A stretch of 64,000 nucleotides of DNA, taken from contig JAFEBX010000011.1 in the NCBI GenBank assembly GCA_018242425.1, forward strand, positions 186,001 to 250,000. The letters are read 5' to 3'. The notes beneath the pieces were generated by a model. The model did no database searches, was not told where the DNA came from, and worked only from the letters and a program-made list of their open reading frames with translations. This DNA is from Pseudomonadota bacterium (lineage in GTDB: Bacteria; Pseudomonadota; Gammaproteobacteria; Xanthomonadales; Xanthomonadaceae). This document shows positions 17,170 to 25,446 of the stretch, piece after piece. The position numbers and the translations under genes are program-made. Position 1 is the first letter of the stretch; each line of letters opens with the position of its first letter.

Positions 17170-18210
17170 TCAAACCTCGGGCAACTGCCGGCCCGGCTGG
17201 TAGTCGATGCCGGTGATGTAGCGCCGGCCGGCGTGGGCCTTGATGTGGACGACGATGTCGATGGTCAGCATCAACAGGCGCTTGATCGTCGCGAACTCGA
17301 GCCCCGCCCCCTCCTGCGAGGCCTTCACCATCAGGGCCATCTGGTCCCAGGTCTGGTCGGTGCTGCCGGCGTGGCAGCTGGTGATCGAGCCGGGGTGGCC
17401 CGAGGCGCAGTTGCGGATGAAGTAGAAGGATTCGTCGCCACGCAATTCGGCCAGGATGATCCGGTCCGGCTTCATGCGCAGGCAGGCTTCCATGCAGGTC
17501 TTGGCGGTGACGTGGCTGGTGCTCTGCCCGCCCTTGGAATACAGCAGGTGCGCCACGTTGTTCTGGGGAATGAAGAGCTCGCGCGCGTCCTCGATGGTGA
17601 TCAGCCGTTCATCCATCGGGATGTGGTCGACCAGCGCTTTCATGAAGGTGGTCTTGCCGCTCCCGGTGGCGCCGGAGACGACGATGTTCTTCTTGTAGTG
17701 CACGGCCTTGCGGAAGAATTCGCCGTAATTGCGCCCTGCACGCAACTCCAGCAATTCCTGGTCGTGCGGCGGCAGTTCGCCGTTGGTCTCGAGGATCTGG
17801 CCGAAGAAGCCGTCGTCCTCGTACTGCTGCAAGGTACGACTCTGCTTGGCCGGCAGGCGGATGGTGATCGAGACCTTGCCGGGATCGCAGGCTGGCGGAA
17901 TCACGAACTGGGCACGTTGCCCGGTCGGGAACGTCAGCGACACCATCGGATCGATGTCGGTGATGCGCTGGCCGGTATTGCTCTCGTTGACGACCGCCGT
18001 GCAGAACTGGCGCGCCCGCTCGAACGTCAGGCCGGGAACCGACAGATGCTCCCAGCCATCACGGGTTTCCAGGTACAGCTCGCCCGGGCGGTTGATGCAG
18101 ATTTCGGTGACGCGCGGCGAGTTGAGGTGCTCGAGGATTCCGAGCACCCCGTATTGATACTCGAGGAAATCGTTGGAGATCCGCGCAACCGGGGAGCTGT
18201 CGTCTTCCAC
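17170..18210 (-). CDS. virB11: T4SS secretion ATPase VirB11
   Basis: A 346-residue hexameric traffic ATPase of the GspE/VirB11 superfamily. Visible motifs are Walker A GATGSGKTT near residue 180, the Asp box (ITIEDARELF), Walker B (PDRIILAELRGDE) and the His box (GHPGSITSCHAGS). It switches the T4SS between pilus assembly and transfer. The start is GTG at 18210 with an AGGGAAAGGG SD region; it follows virB10 by 15 nt. The gap to virB1 (17074-17169) holds no recognisable feature. Confidence 0.96.
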   Translation of the reverse strand: MEDDSSPVARISNDFLEYQYGVLGILEHLNSPRVTEICINRPGELYLETRDGWEHLSVPGLTFERARQFCTAVVNESNTGQRITDIDPMVSLTFPTGQRAQFVIPPACDPGKVSITIRLPAKQSRTLQQYEDDGFFGQILETNGELPPHDQELLELRAGRNYGEFFRKAVHYKKNIVVSGATGSGKTTFMKALVDHIPMDERLITIEDARELFIPQNNVAHLLYSKGGQSTSHVTAKTCMEACLRMKPDRIILAELRGDESFYFIRNCASGHPGSITSCHAGSTDQTWDQMALMVKASQEGAGLEFATIKRLLMLTIDIVVHIKAHAGRRYITGIDYQPGRQLPEV

Positions 18211-18225
18211 CTGGCCCTTTCCCTG

Positions 18226-19524
18226 TCAGCGCCGCGCCAGCACGTTGCTGAAATCGACGTCCTGCGCCACGTACACGTTCAACTGCGTGCCCTGGTTGAT
18301 GGTGACCGTGGGCTTGCGGTTGGCGCTTTCGTTGATCGCCTGCTGTGCCATGTTCTGCACGGTCTGCGCGGTGTTGCTCTCGTACGGCGATTCGTAAATC
18401 GTCCCGCCGGTGGTGATCGCCGTGCTCTTCGGGCCGTACTTCTGGCCTTCGTATTTGAACAGGTCGCTGATCATGCTGATCAGCATCGCGGTGGCGACCC
18501 GGCTCGGCCAATGGGCGTCGTACTGGCCGGGATGACCGGCGCCGCCGAGCTGGTCGGTGCCGGGACTGGCCATGCTGACGTCATAACCGTTCGGAGTAAC
18601 CACGCGGTCCCAGATCACCGCGACGCGACCGTGCCCGATGCCGGCGCTGTCGTACTTGCCGAGCAACTTGGAACCGCGCGGCAGCAACAGGCTGCGTCCG
18701 TTGATGGAATACACCGGCTCGGTGACGATGCACGAAGTGAAACCCGGCACGTCGGTGATGATGCGCGTCTCGAGGATGCAGCGGATATAGGTGCCGCGCA
18801 CCAGCAAGGCGTTCGGATTATTCAGCAGCTTGGCGCTGCTGTCGGCTTCCTTCACCGTCTCTTTGTTGGGCACCCATACCGGACCATTCGGGCCCATCAT
18901 CATCATTCCACCCTGCTGCTGGCCCGGCATGCCACCCTGCATCTGGCCACCGCCCTGTGCCGCGACGCCATCGGCGGGCGGCGCACTGCCGTTCCACATG
19001 CGGCGTTCGACCAGGCTCGGTGGCCGCGGCGCCGCGGGCATGGCCTGGGTGTCGCCACCGTCGCCGTAATCACTGCCACGGCGCGCCGAAACATGTTCCG
19101 GCGTCGGCAACGGCGGCGCATTGTTCACCACGTCGATCGGCTGTGCAGCGGCTTCGACCGGAGGCGGTGCCTGCGCGGCGCGCGGCAGGTCCGGCGTCTC
19201 CACCACCTGGGTGGCGCGTTGCGCTTCGGCCGACGCCTTCTTCTTGCCGTCGTCGCGATTGGACAGCGAATGCATGATCCAGAACGCAACCAGCAGCAGC
19301 AGGCCGACGATCGCGGCAAGGAAGAACATCGCCTTGCGGTTGAGTTGCTGCATCTCCGTCTGCGTCAGCGTGGGCGCGGAAGCATCGAGATCGGGCGTGG
19401 CGTTGTCCTGCACGCGGTCGAAATACGGATTGCCCTGTTGTTGCGGCTGCGCTTCGTGCTGTTGCCCGGCGTTCGCCTGCGACTGGTTGTTGTTGTCGTC
19501 GGAAGGTGGGTAGTACTGGCTCAT
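18226..19524 (-). CDS. virB10: T4SS core-complex protein VirB10
   Basis: A 432-residue protein spanning the envelope. A cytoplasmic Gln/Asn-rich N-terminus (1-62) leads to one transmembrane helix (about 66-85, AMFFLAAIVGLLLLVAFW), a Pro-rich periplasmic linker, and the C-terminal VirB10/TrbI beta-barrel domain with the outer-membrane antenna (about 220-432; RCILETRIITDVPGFTSC carries the conserved Cys pair). With VirB7 and VirB9 it makes the outer-membrane core. It overlaps virB9 by 4 nt. Confidence 0.95.
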   Translation of the reverse strand: MSQYYPPSDDNNNQSQANAGQQHEAQPQQQGNPYFDRVQDNATPDLDASAPTLTQTEMQQLNRKAMFFLAAIVGLLLLVAFWIMHSLSNRDDGKKKASAEAQRATQVVETPDLPRAAQAPPPVEAAAQPIDVVNNAPPLPTPEHVSARRGSDYGDGGDTQAMPAAPRPPSLVERRMWNGSAPPADGVAAQGGGQMQGGMPGQQQGGMMMMGPNGPVWVPNKETVKEADSSAKLLNNPNALLVRGTYIRCILETRIITDVPGFTSCIVTEPVYSINGRSLLLPRGSKLLGKYDSAGIGHGRVAVIWDRVVTPNGYDVSMASPGTDQLGGAGHPGQYDAHWPSRVATAMLISMISDLFKYEGQKYGPKSTAITTGGTIYESPYESNTAQTVQNMAQQAINESANRKPTVTINQGTQLNVYVAQDVDFSNVLARR

Positions 19525-20276
19525 TGCTGCGATCCCCTGCGCAGGCCGATGACGTCGTCGCCATGGCGGATGATCAGGAACGGGTAGACCCCGTGGACGA
19601 TGATGGTGTTGTTTTCCACCGTGGTATTGACCAGGAAGTCGCTGGTGCGCGCCTTGTCGCGGCCGTATACCGCCGGGAAGTTGCCGGTCGGAATGCCCTT
19701 GAGGTCGCTCATGCGGATATAGGTGAAGCTGCCGTCGTCGTAGACGGCCACCGGCACCAGCCAGCCCTCCTTGCTCCTGGTCGCATAGTCGTAGCTGTAG
19801 TTGTAGGCGCGTCCTGCCGACAACGCGGTATCGGCGGCGGCAGGCTCATCGGCTTTCTTCTGGGTGAAACGGGTGTCTTCCGGATAGCGGAAGGTGACCT
19901 TGTATTGCACGCCGGCGGCCTTGGCCTGGTCGAGCGCGCGCCAGTCGGTCGCCACCACCTTCAGTTCGAAGATGTAGGTATGCGTTTCGGTGCGCACCAT
20001 CAGGTTGGTGTCGACATCCGTGTTCTTGGGTCGCAGGTAGAACAGGTTGTCGCGTCGCTGCAGGTCCCAGCCACCGCTGAAACCGACGCTGTAATCCACC
20101 ACTTTCTCGCTGGGACTCAGCTCGATCTGGGTGGTGATACCGAGTCCGGTGCGGATCGGATAGATGCGATCGGCGGCGTAGGTGTATTCCTGCACGACCT
20201 GGGCGGAGGCATTCCCCGCGTACAGGCATGCGAACGCGGCCGTGCCCGCGATCAGGAAGGCGAACAGGTTGCGCAT
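19521..20276 (-). CDS. virB9: T4SS core-complex protein VirB9
   Basis: A 251-residue periplasmic protein with a signal peptide (MRNLFAFLIAGTAAFACLYAGNASA). The VirB9/CagX domain follows: DRIYPIRTGLGITTQIEL near the N-terminus, LFYLRPKNTDVDTNLMV in the middle and a C-terminal lobe (about 150-251) that binds VirB7. The ATG at 20276 overlaps the virB8 stop by 1 nt; a TTG one codon upstream is unlikely to be used. Identification is secure. Confidence 0.95.
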   Translation of the reverse strand: MRNLFAFLIAGTAAFACLYAGNASAQVVQEYTYAADRIYPIRTGLGITTQIELSPSEKVVDYSVGFSGGWDLQRRDNLFYLRPKNTDVDTNLMVRTETHTYIFELKVVATDWRALDQAKAAGVQYKVTFRYPEDTRFTQKKADEPAAADTALSAGRAYNYSYDYATRSKEGWLVPVAVYDDGSFTYIRMSDLKGIPTGNFPAVYGRDKARTSDFLVNTTVENNTIIVHGVYPFLIIRHGDDVIGLRRGSQQ

Positions 20277-21157
20277 CAATTGACTCCTTGCGTCGGGCTG
20301 GCCGGTGTCGCCGGACCTGCAGCCGATTGGGATTGCGACTGGACGGGCGCCGGAACGGATTGCGTCGCGCCCGGAACCGGCGTGGCCGGTTGCGCCGTAC
20401 CCACGGCGGGAAATTCGGCGGGAGCCGGCGTCGCGCTATCGACGTCACTGCGGTAGTTGGTGACGCGGAAGCGCAGCGGGTTGACCATGTTGTCGTCCTC
20501 GCGGTCCATCTTCAGCTCGGGCCGATAGGCGAATTCCATGGTGACGATGCGACTGTCGAGCGGGCGGGTGGCGCCGTTCGATTTTTCGTAGAGCTGGCGC
20601 TGGTAGCGCACGGTGGCCCCGGTCGGCGGCTTGCCCGGCTTGGCACCCAGTGGCGTGACGCTGCTGATCTTGATGCGGATCGCAGTACGTGCGCCATACA
20701 TCGCGCCTGGACTTTCCGGATTGCGAGCGTCGCGCGAGGCGCTGTAAGCACCCCAGACATCGGGCTCGGACATGGTGTAGACGGTGCGATAGTCCCGCTC
20801 GTTCACCAGACCGGAATCATAGGATTCGCGCGCGAGCACGTACGAAGCGATGTTGGCGCGATTGATTGCTTCCTTGGCGATCACGCTCTGGAAGCCGTCA
20901 TCGCCGGAAACGCGTGCCAGGCGCGCGATGCCCGCGTAGGGATCGACCATCACCAGATACGGCACCTCCTTCTTCAGCGGCACCATGTACGCGAGGATGC
21001 CCGCCATCGTAAGGGTGAGCAGCAACGACAATCCCGCCACCCACCACGCGCGCTTTTCACTGCGGCGCGCGAGATCGGCGACGGTGACCTCGAAATTGGC
21101 GGCTTTGTTCACAGCGGCGTCGATCGCGGCCGACGCCTTCTTTTTTCCGAATGCCAT
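20276..21157 (-). CDS. virB8: T4SS inner-membrane assembly protein VirB8
   Basis: A 293-residue protein with a short cytoplasmic N-terminus, one transmembrane helix at about residues 38-58 (WWVAGLSLLLTLTMAGIL) and an NTF2-like periplasmic VirB8 domain (about 60-235) containing YVLARESYD and RDYRTVYTMSE. The C-terminal 55 residues are a Pro/Ala/Gln-rich extension that is unusually long for VirB8 and may be lineage specific. It follows virB7 by 12 nt and overlaps virB9. Confidence 0.94.
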   Translation of the reverse strand: MAFGKKKASAAIDAAVNKAANFEVTVADLARRSEKRAWWVAGLSLLLTLTMAGILAYMVPLKKEVPYLVMVDPYAGIARLARVSGDDGFQSVIAKEAINRANIASYVLARESYDSGLVNERDYRTVYTMSEPDVWGAYSASRDARNPESPGAMYGARTAIRIKISSVTPLGAKPGKPPTGATVRYQRQLYEKSNGATRPLDSRIVTMEFAYRPELKMDREDDNMVNPLRFRVTNYRSDVDSATPAPAEFPAVGTAQPATPVPGATQSVPAPVQSQSQSAAGPATPASPTQGVN

Positions 21158-21169
21158 GGAGCCCCCGAA

Positions 21170-21568
21170 TCAGTTCTTGGCCGGACGGGCCGTGATGGCA
21201 CCGTTGTCGACCGTGAGTTCGATCCGCTGGGCGGCATAGACCTGGGCAAGCTGTTGCAGCGCCGCCGCGCCGTCCGCCGTGCGGATCTGCCCGACCGCCG
21301 CCGGCAACGTGTAGTCCGAGGACAACTGGTAGGACAAGCCTGCATGGGTGTCCTTGGCCCAGCGTGCGAGCACGCCCTTGAGCGTGCCGTCCATCGGCAG
21401 CGCGTAATAGGTGTAGGCCGGATTGAGCGGGATTTCCCGCGTGGTGTCGGCGAAACGGTTGACGGGACGCCACTTGCCACCGAACTCCGGCGCTGGCGTG
21501 GTCGTGCATGCAGATGCCAGCACCACTGTTGCCATGGCCAAGGCCATGTTCCTGGTCAGATTCTTCAC
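21170..21568 (-). CDS. virB7: T4SS lipoprotein VirB7 with extra C-terminal N0-like domain
   Basis: A 132-residue outer-membrane lipoprotein, first gene of the T4SS operon. The signal peptide ends in lipobox LASAC (Cys21). The short VirB9-binding segment (about 25-50) is followed by an additional globular domain (about 51-125: YYALPMDGTLKGVLARWA, then AALQQLAQVYA) that resembles the N0/STN-like domain known in Xanthomonas VirB7 and absent from Agrobacterium VirB7. This marks the system as an X-T4SS. The start is GTG at 21568 with GGGG at 6 nt; a longer frame upstream lacks a signal peptide. Confidence 0.9.
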   Translation of the reverse strand: MKNLTRNMALAMATVVLASACTTTPAPEFGGKWRPVNRFADTTREIPLNPAYTYYALPMDGTLKGVLARWAKDTHAGLSYQLSSDYTLPAAVGQIRTADGAAALQQLAQVYAAQRIELTVDNGAITARPAKN

Positions 21569-21668
21569 TTGATCCCCTGTTGTACTGCCAAATCTCTTGC
21601 CACCCCGCTCCGACGGCATTACGCCCGGAACAGCGACGCAGGGCACATTTTTCTGTGCTTGCGTCCAC

Positions 21669-21696
21669 GTTATCCGAAAATCTGTGACAGCGTCAA
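21669..21696 (-). promoter_or_regulatory. Sigma70-type promoter of the T4SS operon
   Basis: On the minus strand a TTGACG -35 (21691-21696) and GATAAC -10 (21669-21674) are separated by 16 nt, about 100 nt upstream of the virB7 GTG. It is the only convincing promoter ahead of the operon. The about 95-nt leader leaves room for regulation. Confidence 0.55.
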
Positions 21697-21758
21697 CCTT
21701 TTACAAGCGCATTCCGTTGCATGAATGGGCGCTTCCCGCCAGTAATAAGGGACGCGGC

Positions 21759-21764
21759 TAGAAT
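21759..21764 (+). promoter_or_regulatory. -10 element, probable leaderless promoter of the ACMSD-kynU-kmo operon
   Basis: TAGAAT ends exactly 6 nt before the ATG at 21771, placing transcription start at the A of the start codon. No convincing -35. It is divergent from the T4SS promoter. Confidence 0.55.
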
Positions 21765-21770
21765 CGGAAG

Positions 21771-22796
21771 ATGCTGCGCATCGACACCCACGCCCACATC
21801 CTGCCCCGCGACTGGCCCGATCTGGCGAGCAAATTCGGCGATCCCCGCTTCCCGGTGATCCACCACGGCGAGGACGGCCGCCACCGCATCTATCGCGACG
21901 GCAAGTTCTTCCGGGAAATCTGGCCCAAGACCTGGGATCCCCAGGAACGGATCGAGGACTACGCCCGCTTCGGGGTGCAGGTCCAGGTGATCAGCACGGT
22001 CCCGGTGATGTTCAGCTACTGGGCGCAGCCGCACCAGGCGCTGGAGCTGCATCGTTCGCTCAACGACCACATGGCCGAAACCATCCGCGCCTATCCGCGC
22101 CACTACGCCGGCATCGGCACGGTGCCGCTGCAATCGCCGCAACTGGCGATCCGCGAGCTCGAGCGCTGCATGGACGAGCTCGGCCTGCAGGGCGTGCAGA
22201 TCGGCTCGCACATCAACCTGCCCGACGGTCGCCACTGGAACCTCGACGATCCCGAACTGTTCCCGTTCTTCGAGGCGGCGGCGCAGCTCGACGCCGCGGT
22301 CCTGGTGCATCCCTGGGACATGATGGGCAGCGAATCGATGCCGAAATACTGGCTGCCGTGGCTGGTCGGGATGCCGGCGGAGCAATCGCGCGCAGCCTGC
22401 TGCCTCGTCTTCGGCGGCGTGCTGGAACGCCTGCCGAAACTCAAGATCGCGCTGGCGCATGGCGGCGGCAGCTTCCCCTACACCATCGGCCGCATCGAGC
22501 ACGGCTTCAACATGCGACCCGATCTCGTCGCCACCGACAATTTCCGCAATCCGCGCGAATACCTGAAGCGGCTCTATTTCGATTCCTGGGTCGCCGACGA
22601 TCGCGCATTGCGTTACCTGCTCGATGTCTGCGGCCCCAATCGCGTGATGCTCGGCACCGACTACCCGTTCCCGCTCGGTGAACAGACGCCCGGCGAAGGC
22701 ATCGAACGCCTGCAACTGGCCGATTCCGAACGCAACAGCCTGTACCACGGCACCGCGCTGGAATGGCTGGGACTGTCCGAAACGAGATTCCTATGA
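21771..22796 (+). CDS. nbaD: 2-amino-3-carboxymuconate-6-semialdehyde decarboxylase (ACMSD)
   Basis: A 341-residue zinc amidohydrolase-fold decarboxylase that converts ACMS, the product of 3-hydroxyanthranilate dioxygenase, into 2-aminomuconate semialdehyde plus CO2. Metal ligands are visible: His7 and His9 (DTHAH), His180 (VHPW), and Asp297 (GTDYPFP); catalytic His230 sits in AHGGG. The length is typical. It is the first gene of a three-gene overlapping operon and is preceded by a TAGAAT box with leaderless spacing. The enzymes acting directly before and after it are encoded on the far side of the T4SS. Confidence 0.95.
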   Translation: MLRIDTHAHILPRDWPDLASKFGDPRFPVIHHGEDGRHRIYRDGKFFREIWPKTWDPQERIEDYARFGVQVQVISTVPVMFSYWAQPHQALELHRSLNDHMAETIRAYPRHYAGIGTVPLQSPQLAIRELERCMDELGLQGVQIGSHINLPDGRHWNLDDPELFPFFEAAAQLDAAVLVHPWDMMGSESMPKYWLPWLVGMPAEQSRAACCLVFGGVLERLPKLKIALAHGGGSFPYTIGRIEHGFNMRPDLVATDNFRNPREYLKRLYFDSWVADDRALRYLLDVCGPNRVMLGTDYPFPLGEQTPGEGIERLQLADSERNSLYHGTALEWLGLSETRFL

Positions 22797-24067
22797 CCGA
22801 CCTGCTCTCCCCCGGACACGCCGCGGCGCTCGATGCCGCCGATCCGCTGCGCGCCTATCGCGACGAATTCCTGATCCCGCGCCACGACGGCCGCGAACAG
22901 GCCTATTTCTGCGGGAATTCACTGGGCCTGCAGCCGCGCGGTGCGCGTGCGCATGTCGAGGAAGTGCTGGACAAATGGGCGAACGAAGCAGTCGAAGGCC
23001 ATTTCACCGGCTCGGCGCAATGGATGCCGTACCACGAGCTGGTGCGCGAACCGCTGGCGCACATCGTCGGCGCAAACCCCGGCGAAGTGGTGGCGATGAA
23101 TTCGCTGACCGCCAACCTGCACCTGATGATGGTGACGTTCTACCAGCCGACCATCGAACGCACGGCGATCCTGTGCGAAGCCGGCAGCTTCCCGTCCGAT
23201 CGCTACGCGCTGGAATCGCAGCTGAAGTTCCACGGACTGCCGGCGGCCACGACGCTGATCGAAGTCGAACCCGACCTGCCCAACGGCGTGTTCTCGATGC
23301 AACGGATCGAACAGGCGATCCGCGACAACGCGTCGCGGCTGTGCATGATCCTGTGGCCCGGCGTGCAATACCGCAGCGGCCAGGCCTTCGACCTCAAGCG
23401 CATCGCCGAACTCGGCCATGAAGCCGGCGCGATCGTCGGTTTCGACCTCGCCCACGCGGTCGGCAACATGCCGCTGCAGTTGCACGACTGGAACGCCGAC
23501 TTCGCGGTGTGGTGCCACTACAAATACCTGAACTCCGGACCGGGCGCGGTGGCCGGCTGCTTCGTGCACGAACGCCACGCCAACACCGATCGCCCGCGTT
23601 TCGCCGGCTGGTGGGGCAACGATGCCTCGGTGCGCTTCAAGATGGGGCCGCAGTTCCAGCCGACACCGGGCGCGGATGGCTGGCAGTTGTCGAATCCGCC
23701 GGTCCTCGGGCTGGCGCCATTGCGTGCGGCCAGCGAGCAGTTCCTGCGCGCGGGGTTGCCGGCGCTGCGCGAGAAATCGCTGCGGTTGACCAGCTATCTC
23801 GGGCAATTGATCGACGCGCACCTCGCCGATGCGATCGAGATCGTGACGCCACGCGATGATGCGCAGCACGGTTCGCAGTTCTCGCTGCGGGTGAAAGCCG
23901 GTCGCGATGCCGGACGCGCATTGTTTGATCATCTTGCCGCTCAGGGCGTGCTCGGCGACTGGCGCGAACCGGACGTGATCCGCATCTCGCCCGCCCCGCT
24001 CTACAACAGCTTCGAGGACGTGCGGCGATTTGCGCTTTCGGCAATCGAATGGACGAAGACCCGATGA
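22793..24067 (+). CDS. kynU: Kynureninase
   Basis: A 424-residue PLP-dependent hydrolase that cleaves 3-hydroxykynurenine (or kynurenine) to 3-hydroxyanthranilate and alanine. The Schiff-base lysine is Lys244 in HYKYLNSGPG; other conserved parts are YFCGNSLGL near the N-terminus, the FDLAHAVGN aspartate and RFAGWWG. The start MTDLLSPG at 22793 overlaps the ACMSD stop by 4 nt. The stop overlaps the kmo start. It is cytosolic. Together with kmo it channels kynurenine towards the ring-cleavage enzymes. Confidence 0.97.
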   Translation: MTDLLSPGHAAALDAADPLRAYRDEFLIPRHDGREQAYFCGNSLGLQPRGARAHVEEVLDKWANEAVEGHFTGSAQWMPYHELVREPLAHIVGANPGEVVAMNSLTANLHLMMVTFYQPTIERTAILCEAGSFPSDRYALESQLKFHGLPAATTLIEVEPDLPNGVFSMQRIEQAIRDNASRLCMILWPGVQYRSGQAFDLKRIAELGHEAGAIVGFDLAHAVGNMPLQLHDWNADFAVWCHYKYLNSGPGAVAGCFVHERHANTDRPRFAGWWGNDASVRFKMGPQFQPTPGADGWQLSNPPVLGLAPLRAASEQFLRAGLPALREKSLRLTSYLGQLIDAHLADAIEIVTPRDDAQHGSQFSLRVKAGRDAGRALFDHLAAQGVLGDWREPDVIRISPAPLYNSFEDVRRFALSAIEWTKTR

Positions 24068-25446
24068 CGTCACCCGTGCCCCTCACCATCATTGGCGGTG
24101 GACTCGCCGGCGCGCTGCTTGCGACCTTGCTGGCAAAGCAAGGCAGGCAGGTCGACGTGTACGAACGTCGCGGTGATCCGCGCATCGAAGGCTACGCCGG
24201 TGGCCGCTCGATCAACCTCGCACTGGCGGAACGCGGCCTGCATGCGCTGAAACTGGCCGGTCTCGACGATGCCGTGCTGGAACAGGCGGTGATGATGCGC
24301 GGACGCTTCGTGCATCCGCCGGACGGCACGCCGCACCTGCAGCGTTACGGCCGCGACGACAGCGAAGTGATCTGGTCGATCAGTCGTGGCGAACTCAACA
24401 TCACCCTGCTTGAAGCCGCCCAACGCGCCGGCGCACGCCTGCATTTCGGCATGGGGCTGGATAGCGTCGATTTCGAAAACAGGATCGCGACTTTCGATAC
24501 CGGCGAAGGCAAGCGCGACTTGCCGTTCCACACACTGATCGGCGCCGATGGCGCGGGGTCGTCATTGCGCCAGGCGCTGCAGGCCTATCGGCCCTGCGAG
24601 GAACGCACGGAGTGGCTGGACCACGGCTACAAGGAGCTGGAAATCCCGCCTACTGTCGATGGCGGTTTCCGCATCGAGGCGAACGCATTGCATATCTGGC
24701 CCCGTGGCCATTACATGTGCATCGCGCTGCCCAACGACGAGCGCACCTTCACCGTCACCCTGTTCATGCCGCTGGAAGGCGCACCGCCGAGCTTCGCGAC
24801 GATCCGTGACAGCGGGCAGGCACTGGAATTCTTCCGCCGCGATTTCCCGGACACGCTGGAACTGATCCCGGACCTGGCCGAAGACTACGCGCGCAATCCG
24901 GTCGGCAAGCTGGCGACGCTGCATTACCAGCATTGGCATCTCGATACGCGCGCGGTGCTGATTGGCGACGCCGCCCACGCCATGGTGCCGTTCCACGGCC
25001 AGGGCATGAATTGCGCCTTCGAGGATTGCATCGCGCTGGCCAGCCATCTGGCGCAGGATCGCGATCTTGCCGGGGCCTACGCCGCCTTTGAAGCCGAGCG
25101 CAAGCCCAATGCCGCGGCGATCCAGCAAATGGCGTTGGAGAACTACATCGAAATGCGCGACAAGGTCGACGATGCCGCCTTCCTGCTGCAACGCGAACTC
25201 GAAATCGCGCTGCAGGAACGCCATCCCGGGCGTTTCGTCCCGCACTACACGATGGTGACGTTCATGCGCATCCCGTACGCGGTGGCGCTGGAACGCAGCG
25301 ACATCCAGCGCGAGATCCTGGTCGATGCGACGCGCGGGCTGGAATCGCTGGCACAGGTGAACTGGGCCGAAGTGGATGCCGCGGTGATGGCGCGACTGCA
25401 ACCTTTGTCGTGTGCGATCCAGCATGAAGCGAGGCAGCATGGCTGA
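24064..25446 (+). CDS. kmo: Kynurenine 3-monooxygenase
   Basis: A 460-residue class A flavoprotein hydroxylase that forms 3-hydroxykynurenine using NADPH and O2. It has the FAD dinucleotide-binding motif IIGGGLAG at the N-terminus, the GRSINLALAERG segment typical of KMO, the second FAD motif LIGDAAHAMVPFHGQGMN, and a C-terminal helical part with VTFMRIPYAVALERSD, which corresponds to the substrate/membrane-associated region in homologues. The ATG at 24064 overlaps the kynU stop. Its presence fixes the pathway as the 3-hydroxyanthranilate (not the anthranilate) branch. Confidence 0.97.
   Translation: MTSPVPLTIIGGGLAGALLATLLAKQGRQVDVYERRGDPRIEGYAGGRSINLALAERGLHALKLAGLDDAVLEQAVMMRGRFVHPPDGTPHLQRYGRDDSEVIWSISRGELNITLLEAAQRAGARLHFGMGLDSVDFENRIATFDTGEGKRDLPFHTLIGADGAGSSLRQALQAYRPCEERTEWLDHGYKELEIPPTVDGGFRIEANALHIWPRGHYMCIALPNDERTFTVTLFMPLEGAPPSFATIRDSGQALEFFRRDFPDTLELIPDLAEDYARNPVGKLATLHYQHWHLDTRAVLIGDAAHAMVPFHGQGMNCAFEDCIALASHLAQDRDLAGAYAAFEAERKPNAAAIQQMALENYIEMRDKVDDAAFLLQRELEIALQERHPGRFVPHYTMVTFMRIPYAVALERSDIQREILVDATRGLESLAQVNWAEVDAAVMARLQPLSCAIQHEARQHG

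Noticed and set aside
16375..19587. A 1070-codon open frame on the plus strand across virB1, virB11 and virB10
   Set aside because: It spans three conserved genes on the other strand and has no recognisable motif; a composition shadow.
6665..21770. Attachment-site repeats or integrase remnants flanking the T4SS
   Set aside because: No tRNA, integrase or matching direct repeats were visible by eye at either junction.
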